Numbered from the stretch's first letter, positions 8,250-15,849 are shown. The stretch is 22,124 bases of DNA from an uncultured Selenomonadaceae bacterium (GCA_910579115.1 CAJTSO010000027.1:937-23060), one strand, 5' to 3'. The notes: generated from the letters alone by a model not told the origin. Program-made: numbers and translations.

Positions 8250-8428
8250 ATTCCATTGGGGAACACCGGCTATTGTAATCTTGCTGTAAGCTTACCTTAT
8301 GTTGGGGCTCGTTGCAATAGATTATTGAAATATATTATAACTGCCGCGGTCAATTTATCTCCGGCAGCTGCGCCGCCTTTTCAACTGCTGAGCATATTTT
8401 CCCGGTGGGTTTAATTTTCCCCTGTCTA

Positions 8429-8457
8429 TTGTTTTTAGGCCCGGTATATGGTAGCAT
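8429..8457 (+). promoter_or_regulatory. Candidate sigma-A promoter for the exchanger gene
   Basis: TTGTTT at 8429-8434 and TAGCAT at 8452-8457 are 17 bases apart, ending 43 bases before the ATG at 8501. The boxes match the consensus only partly. No other convincing pair lies in the 250-base divergent region 8250-8500. For the minus-strand sensor gene I see only weak candidates there. Confidence 0.5.
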
Positions 8458-8500
8458 ATTGGCTCAAACAAAAACGCTGGAAGAATTTTCGAGGTGAAAC

Positions 8501-9448
8501 ATGACCGACTATCTAATCCAACTGGGTTGCCTGGCCGTGGGCTTTACCGTGCTGGTGAAGGGGGCTGACTGGTTCGTTGACGGCGCCGCCGGTTTGTCCA
8601 GGAAATTTGGTATTCCGGAGCTGGTTATCGGACTTACCATCGTGGCCATGGGAACCAGCCTGCCGGAGGCGGCCGTCAGCATTACCGGAGCCCTGAAGGG
8701 CTCTGCCGGCATTGCCATCGGAAATGTGGTGGGCAGCAACATCTGCAATATTCTGCTGATCCTGGGGGTCACCACCGCCATCACCAGCCTGCGGATACAG
8801 CAGTCCACCATTCGCTATGAGATTCCCTTCATGATTTTCATCTCCGGCGTTCTCCTGGCCATGGGTATGAGCGGCGGGGTTATCACCCGTATGGAGGGCG
8901 GTATCCTGTGGAGTCTCTTTGCGGTTTATCTCATCTATCTGAAATTTCTTACGGACAAGACTCCGGAGGAGGCGGAACCGAAAGAGAAGGAGGAGCTCCC
9001 CACGGTGGGGAAATGCGTCGGTCTCATCATCCTGGGGGCCGCCATGATAATATACGGCAGTGACCTGGCCGTACAGGGGGCGAAAACCCTTGCCCGGCTC
9101 TTTGGTCTGAGCGACCGCCTCATCGGGCTTACCATCGTTGCCATCGGCACCAGCCTGCCGGAGCTGGCCGCTTCCGCCGTAGCGGCCCTCAAGGGAAACG
9201 CGGACATTGCGGTGGGCAATATCGTGGGCAGCAATATTTTTAATATTCTCTTTGTTCTTGGGACTACGTCCCTCATCGTCCCCGTCCGCTTTGCGGAAGA
9301 GTTTGTTCAGGACGGCATCATCAACATCGGGGTGGCGCTGTTTCTCTGGGCCTCGGTGTTCCGGACAGCGAGAGCCGGCCGCCCCCTGGGGGTCACCATG
9401 CTGGCCCTTTATACAGCCTATACCGCCCACCTGCTGGGGGTATTCTGA
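8501..9448 (+). CDS. Sodium/calcium exchanger-family antiporter (YrbG-like)
   Basis: 315 residues; ATG with GAGGTG seven bases upstream. The protein is an integral membrane cation antiporter of the CaCA superfamily, with two homologous halves in inverted topology. The first alpha repeat includes GADWFVDG and AMGTSLPEAAVS (about residues 49-61), then GNVVGSNICNILLILG. The second includes GSDLAVQGA and AIGTSLPELAAS (about 213-225), then GNIVGSNIFNILFVLG. The GTSLPE glutamates and the GSN motifs form the ion-binding site in the family. The halves are joined by a short charged cytoplasmic loop (TPEEAEPKEKEEL). Length is normal for the bacterial YrbG type. Family knowledge suggests Ca2+ extrusion driven by Na+ or H+, but the actual ion pair cannot be read from sequence. 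A HAD phosphatase gene follows after about 70 bases in the same direction. Confidence 0.93.
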   Translation: MTDYLIQLGCLAVGFTVLVKGADWFVDGAAGLSRKFGIPELVIGLTIVAMGTSLPEAAVSITGALKGSAGIAIGNVVGSNICNILLILGVTTAITSLRIQQSTIRYEIPFMIFISGVLLAMGMSGGVITRMEGGILWSLFAVYLIYLKFLTDKTPEEAEPKEKEELPTVGKCVGLIILGAAMIIYGSDLAVQGAKTLARLFGLSDRLIGLTIVAIGTSLPELAASAVAALKGNADIAVGNIVGSNIFNILFVLGTTSLIVPVRFAEEFVQDGIINIGVALFLWASVFRTARAGRPLGVTMLALYTAYTAHLLGVF

Positions 9449-9518
9449 CCGCAGGTGGAGAAATATTCCCTAACATGTGTTCAGCTGTGAAATTTTTCGC
9501 TCAAAGGTTGTCGGACTG

Positions 9519-10178
9519 ATGAAGAACTACACCACCGCCGTCTTTGACCTTGACGGCACTATCTTTGATTCCTCCGAAGGGATCATCGCCAGTCTTGCCC
9601 ATGTGTTCCGCATCTGCGGCTGTCAGCCACCGCCGCCTGAGGAGCTGTTCAAATTTATCGGCCCTCCCCTCTGTGATGCCTTCGTGAACATAATGGGGTT
9701 TACAAAGGAACGGAGCCGGGAGCTGACCATTGCCTTCCAGGAGCATTACAGCGCTGGAGCCATCTATCTGGCGAAGCCCTACGAGGGGATTTTCCAATTG
9801 CTCGATGTCCTGAAGGAAAAAGGCTTGAAGCTGGCTGTGGCCACCTACAAACCGCAGCCGCTGGTTGACCTTTTGGCCCAACGGTTCCAGCTTTTCCGGT
9901 GGATGGACGCCGTCTGCGGGGCTGACGGCACTGCCCGAACCAAAGCCCTCATCATTGAGAAGGCCCTGAAGCAGTGCGGCAGTCTGCCGGGGGAGGCGGT
10001 CATGATTGGCGACACCCGGCAGGATAGAGTCGGGGCTCTGGAGGCCGGAACGGACTTCATCGGGGTAAGCTATGGCTTTGGATTCACCCCCAAAGAGGCC
10101 GCTGATTTCAGCCGTGATCCTGAGGGAGCCGAATTTCCCATCGTGAAGACACCTCTGGATGTGCTAAAGCATATATAA
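9519..10178 (+). CDS. HAD-superfamily hydrolase, phosphoglycolate phosphatase/PpaX-like
   Basis: 219 residues from ATG 9519. I prefer this start because family proteins begin about ten residues before the catalytic motif. An in-frame ATG at 9477 would add 14 residues and cannot be excluded, since neither has a strong Shine-Dalgarno site. Motif I is FDLDGT, with nucleophile Asp10 and acid/base Asp12. A helical C1-type cap follows, with IGPPLCDAF. Motif II is VATYK, the motif III lysine is near TKALIIEKAL, and motif IV is IGDTRQD with Asp165 and Asp169. The domain order and size match the Gph/PpaX group, which hydrolyses phosphoglycolate, pyrophosphate or other small phosphates. The exact substrate is not evident. 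It is probably co-transcribed with the exchanger gene upstream and ends at a strong terminator. Confidence 0.88.
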   Translation: MKNYTTAVFDLDGTIFDSSEGIIASLAHVFRICGCQPPPPEELFKFIGPPLCDAFVNIMGFTKERSRELTIAFQEHYSAGAIYLAKPYEGIFQLLDVLKEKGLKLAVATYKPQPLVDLLAQRFQLFRWMDAVCGADGTARTKALIIEKALKQCGSLPGEAVMIGDTRQDRVGALEAGTDFIGVSYGFGFTPKEAADFSRDPEGAEFPIVKTPLDVLKHI

Positions 10179-10194
10179 TATTATTAAAAATTTA

Positions 10195-10224
10195 GGCGGC
10201 GCCGGATAAGCGCCGCCTTTTTTT
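10195..10224 (+). terminator. Rho-independent terminator after the HAD gene
   Basis: An eight-base perfect stem GGCGGCGC/GCGCCGCC with a seven-base loop is followed by seven T residues. It lies 16 bases after the HAD hydrolase stop. Confidence 0.95.
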
Positions 10225-10228
10225 GCAC

Positions 10229-10262
10229 AAAAAAGAGCGGCCGTCTCAATCCTCCGGCCGCC
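10229..10262 (-). terminator. Rho-independent terminator after the exported-protein gene
   Basis: Read on the minus strand it is a GCGGCCG/CGGCCGC stem with an 11-base loop followed by CTC and six T residues. It is placed 17 bases beyond the stop of the gene at 10280-10888. It faces the + strand terminator at 10195-10224, as expected for convergent operons. Confidence 0.88.
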
Positions 10263-10279
10263 CTGCGCTATTTATTTTT

Positions 10280-10888
10280 TTATGGTCTTGCTGAGCTTTG
10301 AGAGAAATTCCTGATTCGCTCGAACATTTTGTAGTGATCGTCCGCCGCTTCCTTTGTCCGCTCCTCCCGATGGGAGTAGACCAGCTTTCCCTCCGGGGTA
10401 TATCCGTCGTAGCGAACCCGGATCGTGGAATAATAGCTGGTGTAGCCGGGATGGTTCACCGGCACCTGAATGTAGCGGACGGCGCTCTGGCGGCGGCCTT
10501 TTTCATCGTACCAGTAATAAGTTTCGCTCCTCGTTTCCCAGGTGGTATAGGGAGGATGGTACTCACTGCTGGACTTCCACCGTTCAACGGAGGTTTTGAA
10601 TGTAAGCCCGGTGGGGTGGGGTTCTCCCGGCGGCACTATCCTGAGCCCCGTCTTTTCCGCTGTTCGCCGCAGGAAATCGCTCATCTTTTTTTCGGTGATG
10701 TCATCGTCAAAATCCGCTGACAAATCAAAGGCCGCGTCCTCAAAATAGAGGGCCTTCACCGAGGAAAAATCAAAGGCCGAATCAGCCCAGACATCCTGGG
10801 ATTTCGCCATTGCCCCCGGGACGGCGGAGATCAGGACCAGCAGGCAGACCGCCGCCAGCAAAAGACAACGCCGGAAAATTTTAACCAT
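10280..10888 (-). CDS. Small exported protein of unknown function
   Basis: 202 residues; ATG at 10888 has AAAGGGG eight bases upstream. A clear Sec signal peptide covers residues 1-28 (KIFRR, then a hydrophobic stretch, then VPGAMA), with likely cleavage after AMA. No lipobox cysteine is present. The mature part opens with SSVKALYFEDAAFDLS and later has the Tyr/Trp-rich strand-like stretch TETYYWYDEKGRRQ, followed by VRYIQVPVNHPGY and IRVRYDGYTPEGKLVYS. This is consistent with a small mostly-beta periplasmic or outer-surface protein. The opening strand recalls DUF4136-type exported proteins, but I cannot confirm that family. It lies 121 bases downstream of the CLC gene and has its own candidate promoter, so it may be transcribed separately. 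Confidence 0.75.
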   Translation of the reverse strand: MVKIFRRCLLLAAVCLLVLISAVPGAMAKSQDVWADSAFDFSSVKALYFEDAAFDLSADFDDDITEKKMSDFLRRTAEKTGLRIVPPGEPHPTGLTFKTSVERWKSSSEYHPPYTTWETRSETYYWYDEKGRRQSAVRYIQVPVNHPGYTSYYSTIRVRYDGYTPEGKLVYSHREERTKEAADDHYKMFERIRNFSQSSARP

Positions 10889-10928
10889 AACGCATTCCCC
10901 TTTCGGATTTATCTGTCCTGTGTTTTTT

Positions 10929-10957
10929 ATTGTAACACATCCGATTGGGATTTGAAA
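10929..10957 (-). promoter_or_regulatory. Candidate sigma-A promoter for the exported-protein gene
   Basis: Minus-strand TTTCAA (10952-10957) and TACAAT (10929-10934) are 17 bases apart, about 40 bases before the ATG at 10888. The -10 box is good and the -35 is weak. Confidence 0.5.
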
Positions 10958-11009
10958 ACAGCGAAAAATTTTTACCGGCTCCCTGGTTCGCCGCTAAAGT
11001 ACCGACGGG

Positions 11010-12371
11010 CTATCCCTCCTTTCGCCGCAGCCGCTTTTTGACCAGCGTCCCCTTTATCCGGCGGGTACGGTCCAGCAGCACGTCGTATACGGGCTCCACC
11101 CCCAGGGAATCGGCGGTTACGTAAGCCGCTATGGTCACGGCAACCAGGGGCAGCAGCGCCGGATAGGAGCCGGTCATCTCCATGATCAGGATACTGCCGG
11201 TAACCGGCGCCTTTACCACCGCGGCAAAGTATCCTGCCATCCCAAAGACGATGAAGGCGGCGGCATAAGACCCGGCGGCGCCACCGGAGGAAGCCGTTTT
11301 CCCAATCCCGGCCGCCCCGCCCAGAGGGATGGTATCCGGCAACACCCCCAACAGGGCGGCGGATGCTGTGAAGAACGCGCCTCCTACCGCTCCCAGCACC
11401 AGCATAGGCAGGAATATTCCCCCCGGCACCCCCGAACCGAAGCAGATGACCGTAAAGAGGAATTTTGCCAGAAACAGCCCCCCCAGCGTAACCAGCCACC
11501 GGGGAGTGACGGCAGTGAAATCTGCCGCCGCCAGCTTGTCCACCAGGGGGGCGCCGCCGCCTAAAATTTCCGGGAAGACAAAAAGCAAAACTCCCGCCAT
11601 GGTCAAAGGGACCAGTGGCCGCCATAAAAAAGCAAGATGCTTTCCGTACCAGTCAAGGGAGGCGATGAGGGCCGGGGTAAAATGCTTTGCCAGCCAGCCG
11701 GTAAAAACTCCCAGCAGGGCAAACAGGATATACTCCCACAGGAGGTTCAGGGAGGGAACCGCGGAAAAGACCGGCAGGGGCGGAATGTGAAATACCGGTG
11801 ACGCCCCGAAAAAAATCCGGGAGGTAACGGTCGCGGTTACGGAGGCGGCGGCGGTTCCCATAAGCACCGTGGGGGAAAAGCGGTGGCTCAGCTCCTCAAG
11901 GCAAAAAATCACTCCCGCCAGCGGCGCGTTAAAAGCCGCCGCCAAACCTGCCCCGGCGCCGGCCATCAGCAGGAACCGCCGCTCCACCAGGGGCCTGTGC
12001 TCCAGGGAGCTGACACCCTTGCCCACACAGCCTCCCAGCTGGACGCTGGGGCCTTCCCGGCCCAGCGAAAGGCCGCAGCCAATGGCAATTACCCCGCCGA
12101 TAAACTTTAAGAGCAGGACCCGGAGCCAGTTCATGGACAGCTCTCCCGCCAGCTCTCCCTTCAGCTGGGGAATGCCGGAGCCGGAGATGAGGGGCTCCAC
12201 CGCCAGGATTTTACAGAGAAAAATTGCCGCCAGAACCAGCCACAGGCAGTAGGCTGCCAGGTAAAGATACGACTCCCGGAGCAGGGCAGTCAAAGCCGGG
12301 TGGTAAATCTCCGGCAGCTCCAGAAGATACCGAAAAGCCGACACCACTAATCCCGCAAGGCAGCCGATCAT
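11010..12371 (-). CDS. CLC-family chloride channel / H+-Cl- antiporter
   Basis: 453 residues from ATG 12371, without a C-terminal CBS or TrkA-C domain. The chloride-pathway signatures are complete: GSGIP at 64-68, GREGP at 104-108 with gating Glu106, GIFLP at 318-322 and the central-site Tyr429 in EPVYD. The inner proton glutamate position is also acidic (CLEEL, residues 159-160). Presence of both glutamates favours a proton-coupled antiporter over a passive channel, as in E. coli ClcA, used in acid resistance or volume control. The start is uncertain: the frame stays open upstream to a TAA at 12480-12482, and those 36 codons read like real protein (TSKFINTILFHHKPGISFG) but contain no ATG, GTG or TTG. 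The ATG at 12371 has GAGGGG only three bases upstream. Confidence 0.9.
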   Translation of the reverse strand: MIGCLAGLVVSAFRYLLELPEIYHPALTALLRESYLYLAAYCLWLVLAAIFLCKILAVEPLISGSGIPQLKGELAGELSMNWLRVLLLKFIGGVIAIGCGLSLGREGPSVQLGGCVGKGVSSLEHRPLVERRFLLMAGAGAGLAAAFNAPLAGVIFCLEELSHRFSPTVLMGTAAASVTATVTSRIFFGASPVFHIPPLPVFSAVPSLNLLWEYILFALLGVFTGWLAKHFTPALIASLDWYGKHLAFLWRPLVPLTMAGVLLFVFPEILGGGAPLVDKLAAADFTAVTPRWLVTLGGLFLAKFLFTVICFGSGVPGGIFLPMLVLGAVGGAFFTASAALLGVLPDTIPLGGAAGIGKTASSGGAAGSYAAAFIVFGMAGYFAAVVKAPVTGSILIMEMTGSYPALLPLVAVTIAAYVTADSLGVEPVYDVLLDRTRRIKGTLVKKRLRRKEG

Positions 12372-12483
12372 TATCCCCTCGGCGAACAGGCGGCGGTGAA
12401 AGCCCCGCCGGCCGAAGGAAATCCCCGGCTTATGATGGAACAGGATGGTATTGATAAATTTACTCGTAGAAATTTCCCCTTAG

Positions 12484-12514
12484 CAAAAAGACCGCCCCCG
12501 AAAGGACGGTCTTT
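12484..12514 (-). terminator. Terminator after rpsR
   Basis: The minus-strand AAAGACCGTCC/GGCGGTCTTTTT hairpin, with one mismatch in the stem, starts seven bases past the rpsR stop at 12521. It separates the ribosomal operon from the CLC gene. The stem is near-symmetrical but the T run favours the minus strand. Confidence 0.85.
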
Positions 12515-12520
12515 AATCTC

Positions 12521-12754
12521 TCAATTCTCGCAGAAGGGCAAAAGAGCGATGTTACGGGCACGCTTGATAGCGCGGGTAACCTGACGCTGGTGCTTTGCGC
12601 AGTTGCCGCTGATGCGGTGGGGCAGAATCTTGCCGCGTTCAGTGATGTAGCGGCGAAGCTTGCCAATATCCTTGTAGTCGATATCCTCCACGTGGTCTAC
12701 GCAGAAGCTGCAAACCTTACGACGTGGACGACGGCCACGATCCCGCTTGATCAT
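12521..12754 (-). CDS. rpsR: 30S ribosomal protein S18
   Basis: 77 residues, the usual bacterial length. Conserved blocks include RRKVCSFC, YKDIGKLRRYI, ERGKILPHRISG and CAKHQRQVTRAIKRAR, ending ALLPF. S18 binds S6 and 16S rRNA in the platform of the small subunit. This copy retains Cys15, Cys18, Cys52 and His55 (CxxC...CAKH), the zinc-binding C+ form; many bacteria carry only a C- form. ATG 12754 has GAGGAGG upstream that begins right at the ssb stop, indicating tight coupling with ssb. It is the third gene of rpsF-ssb-rpsR and is followed by a terminator. Confidence 0.98.
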   Translation of the reverse strand: MIKRDRGRRPRRKVCSFCVDHVEDIDYKDIGKLRRYITERGKILPHRISGNCAKHQRQVTRAIKRARNIALLPFCEN

Positions 12755-12767
12755 GGTTCATTCCTCC

Positions 12768-13223
12768 TCAAAATGGGACATCTTCATCATCGTCTGAACC
12801 AAAGGCAGGCGCTGCCGGCTGGCTGTAACCGGCTGGCTGGCTGTAGCCTGACTGAGCCTGAGCCCCGTAGCCGGATTGCTGACCGCCGCCCTGGGGACGG
12901 GAGCCGGCAAACTCAAAGCGCTCCACCACTACCTCCGTGACGGTGCGCTTCTGACCCTGCTGATCATCGTAGCTTCTGACGGAGAGACGCCCCTCCACCA
13001 GAATCTGTGAGCCTTTGGTCAGGTAGCGCTGAGCCAGATCCGCGCTCTTTTCCCACATCACCAGATTGATGAAGTCCACGGTCTGCTGGCCGGGCTGAGC
13101 ATCCTGACGGCGGGCGCCGGGACGGTCAACGGCGAGACCGAGGCGGGCCACCATGCGGCCGCTCTGGGTGGTGCGTATCTCCGGGTCACGGGTGAGGCGG
13201 CCCATCAGTATAACCTTATTCAC
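12768..13223 (-). CDS. ssb: Single-stranded DNA-binding protein
   Basis: 151 residues, starting at GTG 13223 with GGAGG eight bases upstream. The N-terminal OB fold (residues 1 to about 108) shows MNKVILMGRLTRDPEIR, FINLVMWEKSADLAQRYL, KGSQILVEGRL and VVVERFEF. A Gly/Gln/Ser/Tyr-rich linker with repeated Q(S)GY and SQPAGY units follows. The acidic tip DDDEDVPF is the conserved tail that recruits RecA, RecO, PriA and other replication or repair partners. Its position between rpsF and rpsR is the classical bacterial arrangement and identifies it as the housekeeping copy. Confidence 0.98.
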   Translation of the reverse strand: MNKVILMGRLTRDPEIRTTQSGRMVARLGLAVDRPGARRQDAQPGQQTVDFINLVMWEKSADLAQRYLTKGSQILVEGRLSVRSYDDQQGQKRTVTEVVVERFEFAGSRPQGGGQQSGYGAQAQSGYSQPAGYSQPAAPAFGSDDDEDVPF

Positions 13224-13308
13224 TGCCTTATCCTCCGATAATGGAAATGCGAAGACAAATCTTAAACTAACTTTGCAGAGCTGTCCGCCTGCTGCCGGGC
13301 GAGCCGAA

Positions 13309-13647
13309 TCATTCAGCCGCCGGTTCTTCCACGGCTTCAGCCGCAGCTTCCGTTTCCGCTGCCGGACCTTCCGAGCGAACGATCATGTGCTTGAGAATGC
13401 CATCGGTAATCTTGAATACCCGATCAGCTTCATTCATGCAAGCCGGCTCAGCAGTGACGTACAGAAGGTCATAGTAGCCTTCGGTGCAGTCTTTGATCTC
13501 ATAGGCCAGCTGACGCTTGCCCCAGCGATCCTCCTTGTCCACCGTACCGCCATTCTTCTCAATGAGCTTGAGGAACTTATCAATTATCTGATTGGTAGCC
13601 TCTTCCTCCATGGGGCGGATGATGAACATGACTTCGTACTTTCTCAC
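13309..13647 (-). CDS. rpsF: 30S ribosomal protein S6
   Basis: 112 residues from GTG 13647, which has GAGGAGGTG with good spacing. An ATG at 13797 in the same frame would add 50 unrelated residues and lies at or upstream of the probable transcription start, so it is rejected. The protein begins MRKYEVMFIIRP and shows GTVDKEDRWGKRQLAYEI and GYYDLLYVTAEP, diagnostic for S6. An Ala/Glu-rich tail closes the C-terminus (AAETEAAAEAVEEPAAE), as is common in this protein. S6 pairs with S18 in the 30S platform. It is the first gene of the rpsF-ssb-rpsR operon; 85 bases separate it from ssb. Confidence 0.98.
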   Translation of the reverse strand: MRKYEVMFIIRPMEEEATNQIIDKFLKLIEKNGGTVDKEDRWGKRQLAYEIKDCTEGYYDLLYVTAEPACMNEADRVFKITDGILKHMIVRSEGPAAETEAAAEAVEEPAAE

Positions 13648-13673
13648 GAAATCACCTCCTCTTTGGACTTTGG

Positions 13674-13724
13674 CCCCGCCATTACCAATTTGACGGAGCA
13701 GGGAAGGCACGAAAATTTCGAGCC
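13674..13724 (-). promoter_or_regulatory. Structured rpsF leader, candidate S6:S18 autoregulatory element
   Basis: In the minus-strand 5' leader there are two hairpins. The upstream one pairs GGCTCGAAA with TTTCGTGCC (13706-13724). The downstream one has CCCTGC/GCGGGG arms (13674-13703) with an unpaired UCCG just inside the stem. Many bacteria regulate rpsF by S6:S18 binding to a leader hairpin with a CCG in a bulge. The second hairpin fits that in outline only. Confidence 0.4.
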
Positions 13725-13741
13725 TGTTTCGACACCGTGAC

Positions 13742-13770
13742 AGTTTATCATCGGATAAGAAAAAAAGCAA
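13742..13770 (-). promoter_or_regulatory. Candidate sigma-A promoter for rpsF-ssb-rpsR
   Basis: Minus-strand TTGCTT (13765-13770) and TAAACT (13742-13747) with a 17-base spacer would give a leader of about 90 bases before the rpsF GTG. Confidence 0.55.
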
Positions 13771-13892
13771 GCTGTAAAACAAAAAATTCTCCGCCAAAAG
13801 CTACGGTTTTTTCAAAAGCCGGCATCAAATGGAACAGACAATAATTTCTCATAATAATGCGTAAAATGGGACTTTCGTCCGACAGGTCCTGC

Positions 13893-13921
13893 TAGACCAC
13901 CATTAACTTTAGCTGTATACT
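13893..13921 (+). promoter_or_regulatory. Candidate sigma-A promoter for the MCP gene
   Basis: TAGACC (13893-13898) and TATACT (13916-13921) are separated by 17 bases, about 46 bases before the ATG. I saw no match to a flagellar sigma-28 promoter. Confidence 0.5.
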
Positions 13922-13967
13922 GAAATGAAAGAAACCCTGCCAGACCGAATCATGAAGGAGGATTTGC

Positions 13968-15674
13968 ATGAATAACTTAACGGTGTCCATTAAGCTGGCA
14001 ATAATTTCCATCATCTCCATCGTGGGAATTATCGTGAACGGCATAGTGGGCTACAACAGCATGGGTAAAATCGAACACTCCCTTAACGAAATGGAGACGG
14101 TGAACGTAGTTGTCCTGGAGCATCTGACCAAGAGCATCGAAGCGATGCGGGTTGCCCAGGTCCGTTTCTATCAGGCAGTGGCCGATCCGGCCCGCGCCTG
14201 GGAGGTAAACAAGACCTATACCAGTAAGATGGACGAGCTGGCGAAGGAGTGGGATTTGCTTGAGCCAAAGGTCGCTGCCTTCGATTCCGTCAAGGACAAG
14301 GTGGCCATCACCAGAGCCGATGTGGCGTCTTTCCGAAAAAACCTTGACAGCGCCATGAATAAGGCTGTAAATCTCCAGAGTCAGGAAGCCCTGGCCGATT
14401 ACAACGCCGGCGCCAGGGGCGCTACCGTAAAGCTCCGCAATGATTTGGCCGAAATCCTGAAGGGCGTCGAGGACGCTATCGCCCAGGAACGGGAAGCAAA
14501 TGCCGCCATGACGGCCTCGGCCACCAACACTCTCATCGCTTCCACTATCATCTGCGGCCTTTTGACGACCCTTCTCTGCTATTACGTCAGACGTGACATC
14601 CATGTGGCCCTCAGGGAGGTATCCGCCATCTGCGAAAAGGTTACAAACCGTGACCTCCGCGACGACGGCGTCACCTTCACCCGTACCGACGAGCTTGGGG
14701 ATGTGGGCCGTTCCGTCATTCAGATGCGTTCCGTCCTGGCAGATGTGCTCACCAAGGTGGCCCTGTCGGCAACGGAAATTGCCCACGCTTCCGATACCCT
14801 CACCAGCAGCTCTCTCCAGTCTGCCCAGGCCGCTACTCAGGTTGCCCAGAACGTGACCGATGCCGCCGAGGCGGTAGAGAAGCAGTCTGCCGCTGTCCAG
14901 ACCGGCTCCCGGTCCGTGGAGCGGATCAACAGTTCCGTGTCCAGCATTTCCTCCGAGGCTCAGACCGTTGCCGCCAACGCCTCCAGCGCCGCTAATCAGG
15001 CCGCTTCCGGCGCCGCCGCTATCGGCGAGGCCGTCGCCCAGATCAAATCCGTGGAGCAGACCGTTTCCGAATCCGCCCTCATCGTGGACAAGCTGGGGGA
15101 GCGTTCTCAGGAAATCGGCATGATCGTAGACACCATCAGCGGTATCGCCGGACAGACCAACCTGCTGGCGCTCAATGCCGCCATAGAGGCTGCCCGGGCC
15201 GGTGAGCACGGCCGGGGATTTGCGGTAGTGGCGGAGGAAGTCCGCAAGCTGGCCGAACAGTCCCAGGAAGCTGCCCAGAAGATTGCCGACCTTATCGGCG
15301 CAATCCAGCAGGATACCAACCATGCCGTTGATTCCATGCAGCAGGGCCGCAACGCGGTTATCGTGGGGGCTCATTCTGTAGCCAGCCTGAAGGAAATGTT
15401 CGTTCAGATCAGCGACCTCACCAACGGCGTTTCCGATCAGATGCAGGAGATGCAGCAATCCGTTGGAAGCGTTTCCGCCGATTCCAACGACGTAACGTCT
15501 ACCATCGAATCCATTGGCGACCAGGCCAGCCAGGTTTCCGATCAGATGAACGCGGTCAGCGCTGCCACCGAGGAGCAGTCTGCTTCCGCTCAGGAAATTG
15601 CCTCCGCTTCCGATAGCCTTGCCAAGCTGGCTCAGGAGCTTAATGATGACATCAGCGGCTTCCAGTTGAAATAA
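13968..15674 (+). CDS. Methyl-accepting chemotaxis protein
   Basis: 568 residues; ATG with AAGGAGG seven bases upstream. TM1 spans about residues 8-28. A four-helix-bundle periplasmic sensor follows (about 30-185), and TM2 covers about 187-207 (NTLIASTIICGLLTTLLCYYV region). A HAMP domain follows (about 208-262). The long coiled-coil signalling domain has the strongly conserved hairpin tip IAGQTNLLALNAAIEAARAG followed by GRGFAVVAEEVRKLAEQS (about 389-430), the contact site for CheA and CheW. Ala/Ser/Gln/Glu-rich heptads flank the tip as methylation helices. There is no C-terminal pentapeptide tether for CheR/CheB. The ligand is unknown. No other chemotaxis gene is nearby, so it is a stand-alone receptor feeding a pathway encoded elsewhere. 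Confidence 0.96.
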   Translation: MNNLTVSIKLAIISIISIVGIIVNGIVGYNSMGKIEHSLNEMETVNVVVLEHLTKSIEAMRVAQVRFYQAVADPARAWEVNKTYTSKMDELAKEWDLLEPKVAAFDSVKDKVAITRADVASFRKNLDSAMNKAVNLQSQEALADYNAGARGATVKLRNDLAEILKGVEDAIAQEREANAAMTASATNTLIASTIICGLLTTLLCYYVRRDIHVALREVSAICEKVTNRDLRDDGVTFTRTDELGDVGRSVIQMRSVLADVLTKVALSATEIAHASDTLTSSSLQSAQAATQVAQNVTDAAEAVEKQSAAVQTGSRSVERINSSVSSISSEAQTVAANASSAANQAASGAAAIGEAVAQIKSVEQTVSESALIVDKLGERSQEIGMIVDTISGIAGQTNLLALNAAIEAARAGEHGRGFAVVAEEVRKLAEQSQEAAQKIADLIGAIQQDTNHAVDSMQQGRNAVIVGAHSVASLKEMFVQISDLTNGVSDQMQEMQQSVGSVSADSNDVTSTIESIGDQASQVSDQMNAVSAATEEQSASAQEIASASDSLAKLAQELNDDISGFQLK

Positions 15675-15724
15675 GACATCAGGGTTTTATGAGGAACGTT
15701 TTCCAGGCTTTCCAAAAATTTTTC

Positions 15725-15753
15725 TTGCATTCTGTTTCAGTCTGTGGTAACAT
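15725..15753 (+). promoter_or_regulatory. Promoter of tRNA-Glu
   Basis: TTGCAT (15725-15730) and TAACAT (15748-15753) are 17 bases apart, ending ten bases before the tRNA. This would give a transcript starting very near its mature 5' end. Confidence 0.7.
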
Positions 15754-15762
15754 ACCTCATGC

Positions 15763-15837
15763 GGCACCTTCGTCAAGTGGTTAAGACACCGGCCTCTCAC
15801 GCCGGGTTCACGGGTTCGAATCCCGTAGGTGTCACCA
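15763..15837 (+). tRNA. tRNA-Glu(CUC)
   Basis: The cloverleaf is complete. The acceptor stem is GGCACCT/AGGTGTC with one G-U pair. The anticodon stem CCGGC/GCCGG encloses loop CCTCTCAC's core with anticodon CTC at 15796-15798. The T arm is CGGG-TTCGAAT-CCCG. Discriminator A is followed by an encoded CCA at 15835-15837. It decodes GAG. It has its own promoter and terminator. The flanks show no integrase or duplicated tRNA end, so no integration event is apparent. Confidence 0.96.
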
Positions 15838-15849
15838 GCTGAATACTTC

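Larger units (their letters stand above)
13648..13967. other. Divergent rpsF/MCP intergenic region
   Basis: These 320 bases hold the rpsF leader hairpins and promoter on the left and the chemoreceptor promoter on the right. The AT-rich middle (about 13775-13860) shows no ORF, repeat or clear operator. A small GGAC-TTTC-GTCC hairpin lies near 13869-13880. Confidence 0.7.

Noticed and set aside
5673..8414. Long + strand open frames (475 and 380 codons) opposite the sensor and kinase genes
   Set aside because: High GC leaves antisense frames open; translations are Gly/Val/Asp-rich and lack family motifs, while the opposite strand has full domain architecture.
11010..12371. CLC protein as a fluoride-specific CLC-F antiporter
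   Set aside because: The GSGIP, GREGP and tyrosine motifs are the chloride-type forms, and no fluoride riboswitch was recognised upstream.
13648..13797. rpsF starting at ATG 13797 with a 50-residue extension
   Set aside because: The extension is not S6-like and its ATG lies upstream of the likely transcription start; GTG 13647 has an excellent Shine-Dalgarno site.
13977..15458. 493-codon minus-strand open frame opposite the chemoreceptor
   Set aside because: It mirrors the Ala/Ser/Gln-rich MCP coiled coil; its Gly/His/Leu/Asp-rich translation has no domain and no ribosome site, whereas the MCP is unmistakable.
15763..15837. tRNA-Glu as an integration site for a mobile island
   Set aside because: No integrase, no duplicated tRNA 3' end and ordinary promoter and terminator around it.
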